Part shown: positions 60,732 to 64,000 of the stretch, one piece after another
How the letters are laid out: each line of letters opens with the position of its first letter
Position numbering within the stretch: position 1 is the stretch's first letter
Origin: an uncultured Clostridia bacterium
Lineage (GTDB): Bacteria; Bacillota; Clostridia; Christensenellales; Aristaeellaceae
Direction of reading: 5' to 3'
Assembly (NCBI GenBank): GCA_934631025.1
Contig: CAKTXR010000011.1
Coordinates: 13,568-77,567, forward strand
Length of the DNA: 64,000 nt
Notes under the pieces: generated by a model
What the model was told of the DNA's origin: nothing
Database searches by the model: none
The model's input: only the letters and a program-made list of their open reading frames with translations
Made by a program: the position numbers and the translations under genes

Positions 60732-61259
60732 TCAGTAAACGTCCTTCATCACGACGGCGCGCAGATAATCGTTAAACGCGCCGTACTGCGCCCGATCGAT
60801 GGGCGCGGGCGCGGACATGATCACCAGCTCATGCCCCTCGCAGTCCGCATGATAGGCGGGATGGACGTGCGGATAGGGATTGGCCTGAAAGTGCGCGCGC
60901 TCGTAAAAGCCCCTGCGCCGGATGGAAATTTCGTCGACGGGCGGATCGATCTCCAGTATAACCGTCTTGCCTTCAGCGCCCAGCAGCTCGAGCGCGCGGG
61001 AGCCATAGCGGCGGCCGCGTTTGTCCGGCTCGATGCAGAAATGCTCGACATAGATGAAATTATCCGTCTCCCAGCACAGCAGCAGCCCGACGAATTCATC
61101 GCCGTCATAGATCAGATTGAATCGATAGTCGCTGTGCGTGAGAATCGCCGCCTGAGACGCGGCCTCGCGCTGCTCATGGCGGGGAAAGCTCTTCCTGTAC
61201 AGCGTCAGCGCCGTCTCATAGCGCGGGTCATGGCGGTCGGTCAGTCGTTCAAATCGCAT
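60732..61259 (-). CDS. GNAT family N-acetyltransferase
   Basis: 175 residues. The acetyl-CoA motif A is VEHFCIEPDKRGRRYGSRALELL (R/Q-x-x-G-x-G/A form RGRRYGS), preceded by the strand DEFVGLLLCWETDN and followed by the FYERAHF motif typical of GNATs. Substrate unknown. The gene stands alone between terminators and the MFS gene. Confidence 0.85.
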   Translation of the reverse strand: MRFERLTDRHDPRYETALTLYRKSFPRHEQREAASQAAILTHSDYRFNLIYDGDEFVGLLLCWETDNFIYVEHFCIEPDKRGRRYGSRALELLGAEGKTVILEIDPPVDEISIRRRGFYERAHFQANPYPHVHPAYHADCEGHELVIMSAPAPIDRAQYGAFNDYLRAVVMKDVY

Positions 61260-61331
61260 GGCTTTCTTCCTCCTTTGAATAGAAAACGGAGCGCGTCCCC
61301 TGCGGACAGCGCCCCTTCATAAACGGTTCCG

Positions 61332-62507
61332 TCAGACCTCGCTCTTGCCGTTGAGCGGCTTCATGGCCAGATAGCGCGGCACGAACGCGATCAGCCCGAC
61401 GCCGGCCACAATCGCCATCAGCAGAAAGCCCTTCTGCACGCTGCCCATCGCGTCGGCCACCAGACCGCCGCCCAGTATGCCGAACACGCGCGCGATGCCG
61501 AAGCCCACCACAGAGATGAGCATCTGACCGCTGGCCTTCAGCTCGTCCGGAATGGTCGCGCTGACGTATTTGGCCATGCTCACCGTCATGACGATGAAGC
61601 CCCAGCCGTGCAGCAGCTGGCTGGCCATGACGGCGTATACGTTGTGGCACGTCCCCAAAATCGTCCATCGCAGCGTGAGCGCAATCGCGGCGATGCTGAG
61701 CAGCTTGCCCACGCCCAGCTTTTCAAAGAGCCGGTCGGCGTTGAGCAGGAAGGGGATCTCGCTCATGGCCGACATGAAATAGCACAGCCCCAGCAGGCGG
61801 CTGCTCCCGCCCGGCATCGCGGTGAAATAGATCGAGAAGAAGCTGTAGAAATAGCCCATCGTCAGCTGGAGCAGCATGAGCAGTATGAGCAGCCCCGGCA
61901 TATGCTTCATTTTGAGGATGGCCGTCATATTCATCTTGCGGCCCGTGGAGGACTGATGTCCCTCCGTCGGCGGCAGGACGCGCGTGGAGACGAGCACCAT
62001 CATCAGCATGATCGCCGTCATATAGACCACGAGGTTCATGCGCCCGGGCGTGAGAATCAGCCCCCAGATGAGATTGGTGAGCGCGAAGGAGATCGTGCCC
62101 ATCATGCGCAGCGGCCCGAAGGCGTGGTTTTCCGGACTGAGCGCCTCCAGCACGATGGAATCGCCCATCGGCTGAATGGAGGTGTACACCGAGGAGAACA
62201 ATATGCTCATCGGCAGCAGCCACCAGAACGAACTCGACACGCGATAGAGCAGCACCAGCGCCGCCGAGGCGACGATGAGGAAGCCCAACACGCGGTTCCG
62301 GCTCCTGGCGCGGTCGCCCACAGTGCCCCACAGCGGCTGCGTAAAGATCGAAATGAGCGGCGTGAACGCCAATATGACGCTCAGCATCGCCGTACTCATG
62401 CCGGTCGCCTCGAAATATTTGCTGGCATAGCCCTGATAGATGCCGTTGGCCATATAGTACATTCCCAGAAACCAGCCGTACCGCCACGGATAATTCTTTG
62501 TTTTCAT
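61332..62507 (-). CDS. MFS transporter (LacY/NucG-like MFS_1 type)
   Basis: 391 residues with about twelve hydrophobic segments. The loop 2-3 motif WGTVGDRARSRNRVLG fits the major facilitator superfamily, and the short hydrophilic centre and SENHAFGPLRMMGTISFALTN resemble oligosaccharide/H+ symporters of the MFS_1 type. Substrate unknown; a sugar or nucleoside would fit the surrounding metabolic genes. Confidence 0.85.
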   Translation of the reverse strand: MKTKNYPWRYGWFLGMYYMANGIYQGYASKYFEATGMSTAMLSVILAFTPLISIFTQPLWGTVGDRARSRNRVLGFLIVASAALVLLYRVSSSFWWLLPMSILFSSVYTSIQPMGDSIVLEALSPENHAFGPLRMMGTISFALTNLIWGLILTPGRMNLVVYMTAIMLMMVLVSTRVLPPTEGHQSSTGRKMNMTAILKMKHMPGLLILLMLLQLTMGYFYSFFSIYFTAMPGGSSRLLGLCYFMSAMSEIPFLLNADRLFEKLGVGKLLSIAAIALTLRWTILGTCHNVYAVMASQLLHGWGFIVMTVSMAKYVSATIPDELKASGQMLISVVGFGIARVFGILGGGLVADAMGSVQKGFLLMAIVAGVGLIAFVPRYLAMKPLNGKSEV

Positions 62508-62549
62508 GCCGCCGCCCCTTTCACGCCCGCCGCGTTGTCATACCGGGCT

Positions 62550-62577
62550 ATTGTAGCAGAATATTGTTGATTTTGAA
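62550..62577 (-). promoter_or_regulatory. Promoter of the MFS gene
   Basis: Minus strand: TTCAAA (62572-62577), 16 bp, TACAAT (62550-62555) with extended TGC. Confidence 0.55.
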
Positions 62578-62643
62578 AGCATGGCGCGCCTTAAAGCGGC
62601 GATCAAAGCGCCCATAAATCGCAAAAAAGGAAGTGACGCGCCC

Positions 62644-63927
62644 TTGAAACGTCTCCTCCGAGTCATCGCATGGCTGCTGCTCTGCGCCGCCGCCGCGCTG
62701 ATTGTCCTCTATCCCGCGGGCGACGCCGATCAGAAGCGCGAAGCCGCCATCCGCGCGCGCTACGGCGGCTTTTCGGGCGTGCTGCGCCTGTGGACGTGCG
62801 AGGAGTTAAGCCCTCTCTCCGGCTGGCTGAACGGCCGCATCGCCGCGTTCGAGAAGCGGAACGGCGGCGTGTATATCCAGCGCGCCGAGGTGGACGAAGC
62901 TGCGCTCAGGGATTTCGCCGCCGGCCACGTCAACCCGCCGGATATGCTGCTCTTTCTGCCCGGAATGATCGAGGAAACGGCGTTCCTGCTTCCGCTCGAG
63001 GGCAATTATCCGCTGCGTGCGGGGCTGGAACGCACCGGCACGCTCGACGAAACGCGCTATGCGCTGCCCGTGGCGATGGACACATACGGCGTCGCCTATA
63101 ACCGCGCCCTGCTCAGCGCGCTGCCCGCCGACTGGAGCGCGCTGTCCCAGCGCCCCGCCGCGTCGAAATCGTTCAAGAAGCAGGCCGAGTCCTACTGGCT
63201 GGACTGGCCGCACGACACGGACGCGCAGAGCTGGTCAGCCGCGCTGATCGCGCTCTTTTCCGGCACGGTGAGCAGCGAGACAGCGCGGCAGGGTGCGCCG
63301 GCCGGAGAAGGGCTCGACCTCGGCCTGAGCCTGCCGTCCGAGCCGACGCAAACGTCGACCGAAGCGCCCCGCGCCGACAATCTCATCGAAAACCGCCTGC
63401 CGAATATTCTCCCTGACAGTTTTCGCCGCGACGCGTCGGTTTATGCGCCGTTTACGCGCGCGTCGCTCGCGGCCATGCCGGTCACGCAGCGCGAGCTTCG
63501 CCGCCTGACGACGCTTTCGGACAGCGGCAAAGCGCCTGACTGGGCGGCGACTGCGTCGGGCGCGGCGTTCACCGACCGGATCGCGCTGCTGGCCGTGACC
63601 AACTGTGATCGCACGGCGCTTTCCGAACGGCAGGCGCTCTGCCGTGAGTTCGCGGCCTTTCTGCTCACGGAGGACGCGCAGCAGGCTCTGGACGCGGTGC
63701 ATGCGCTGCCCGTGATCGACACGCCGCCGCTCTATGCCGGTGAGAACGGCCTGAGCGCGCTGGAAGCCAGCCTGAGCGGGCAGACGATCGCCGCGCCGCC
63801 CGCCTTTGACAACAGCTGGCGAAGCGAAGCCGCCGTGCTGGCCGATCGGGTCGTCGCGGGAGAAATCACCCCGCAGGCAGCATGGGACTCATTGAACGAT
63901 GCGCTGAACGCGGGCACTGCGCCATGA
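62644..63927 (+). CDS. Membrane-anchored solute-binding-protein-like protein
   Basis: 427 residues from TTG 62644, which has GGAAGTGA about 8 nt upstream; an ATG at 62581 without such a site would add 21 basic residues. A hydrophobic segment at the start (LLRVIAWLLLCAAAALIVLYP) has no lipobox Cys, so the protein is probably anchored. The rest resembles a sugar-type binding protein: GVLRLWTCEELSPLSGWLNG, NPPDMLLFLPG, VAMDTYGVAYNRALL and a C-terminal EFAAFLLTEDAQQALDAVHALP. No permease or ATPase gene is visible in the window, so a sensor or solitary role is possible. Confidence 0.65.
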   Translation: MKRLLRVIAWLLLCAAAALIVLYPAGDADQKREAAIRARYGGFSGVLRLWTCEELSPLSGWLNGRIAAFEKRNGGVYIQRAEVDEAALRDFAAGHVNPPDMLLFLPGMIEETAFLLPLEGNYPLRAGLERTGTLDETRYALPVAMDTYGVAYNRALLSALPADWSALSQRPAASKSFKKQAESYWLDWPHDTDAQSWSAALIALFSGTVSSETARQGAPAGEGLDLGLSLPSEPTQTSTEAPRADNLIENRLPNILPDSFRRDASVYAPFTRASLAAMPVTQRELRRLTTLSDSGKAPDWAATASGAAFTDRIALLAVTNCDRTALSERQALCREFAAFLLTEDAQQALDAVHALPVIDTPPLYAGENGLSALEASLSGQTIAAPPAFDNSWRSEAAVLADRVVAGEITPQAAWDSLNDALNAGTAP

Positions 63928-64000
63928 GTAAAAGCCAGCTTTGCGACAAATCGCCGCAGTCCGACAAAGTGCCGACCACCGCGCCATACGCGCCATGACC

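Noticed and set aside
63924..63998. A 24-codon frame overlapping the last gene by ATGA
   Set aside because: Too short and without any recognisable feature; probably chance at the window edge.

Overview
The window is about 64 kb of high-GC DNA from a bacterium that looks like an anaerobic member of the Bacillota (Clostridia-like). Supporting this are AGGAGG-type ribosome binding sites, consensus TTGACA-17-TATAAT promoters, a DnaD plus DnaC/DnaI-type helicase-loader pair, a type I-C CRISPR-Cas locus of Firmicute style, a glycyl radical enzyme, and flavodoxin and ferredoxin-like redox proteins. I cannot name the species. Because of the high GC content many genes carry long antisense shadow ORFs, which I left out.

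Layout. 1-5.8 kb: end of an upstream gene, an HD phosphohydrolase with a nucleoside hydrolase, the pseudouridine synthase RluF, a GH13 enzyme, a flavodoxin-like protein and a lone holin-like peptide. 5.9-12.8 kb: a GH123-like enzyme, yajC and tgt, an ECF sigma factor with a membrane partner carrying four putative metal sites, then yceD-rpmF. 12.9-17.2 kb: a polyamine-type potABCD transporter and a small acidic protein. 17.4-22.5 kb: an unusual AAA ATPase behind a promoter containing an inverted repeat, and a GH95-like enzyme. 22.5-35.1 kb: decayed phage-derived sequence, a type I-C array of about 30 repeats, its leader, and a complete cas3-cas5c-cas8c-cas7-cas4-cas1-cas2 operon. 35.2-44.7 kb: an acetylesterase, a two-gene chromate-type transporter, an AraC regulator divergent from a glycyl radical enzyme, and a MerR regulator divergent from a five-gene redox/detoxification operon. 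44.8-49.9 kb: MBL-fold hydrolase, FucU/RbsD, TIM-barrel epimerase, YbaK-type editing protein and the helicase-loader pair. 50-54.3 kb: a serine hydrolase and dnaX-ybaB-recR. 54.4-64 kb: a GDSL hydrolase, a 2-oxoacid dehydrogenase operon with a fused E1, a GNAT acetyltransferase, an MFS transporter and a membrane-anchored solute-binding-like protein.

The most interesting region is the CRISPR locus. The 451-bp gap between cas3 and cas5c holds what looks like a self-contained crRNA-like small RNA on the strand opposite to the cas genes. It has its own promoter, a shortened repeat that keeps the base of the stem and 10 of 11 handle bases, a 33-nt guide-length segment, and an intrinsic terminator whose hairpin sits where the 3' repeat hairpin of a mature crRNA would be. 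A strong promoter on the cas strand faces it. This resembles the crRNA-like regulators and antitoxins known from other CRISPR subtypes; its target is not settled here. In addition, Cas8c is unusually long (873 residues) because its C-terminal helical module appears three times in tandem.

The metabolic genes fit a gut or other anaerobic lifestyle based on complex glycans: GH13, GH95-like, GH123-like and sialate-esterase-like enzymes, a fucose-type mutarotase, nucleoside salvage, and pyruvate or related oxoacid oxidation.
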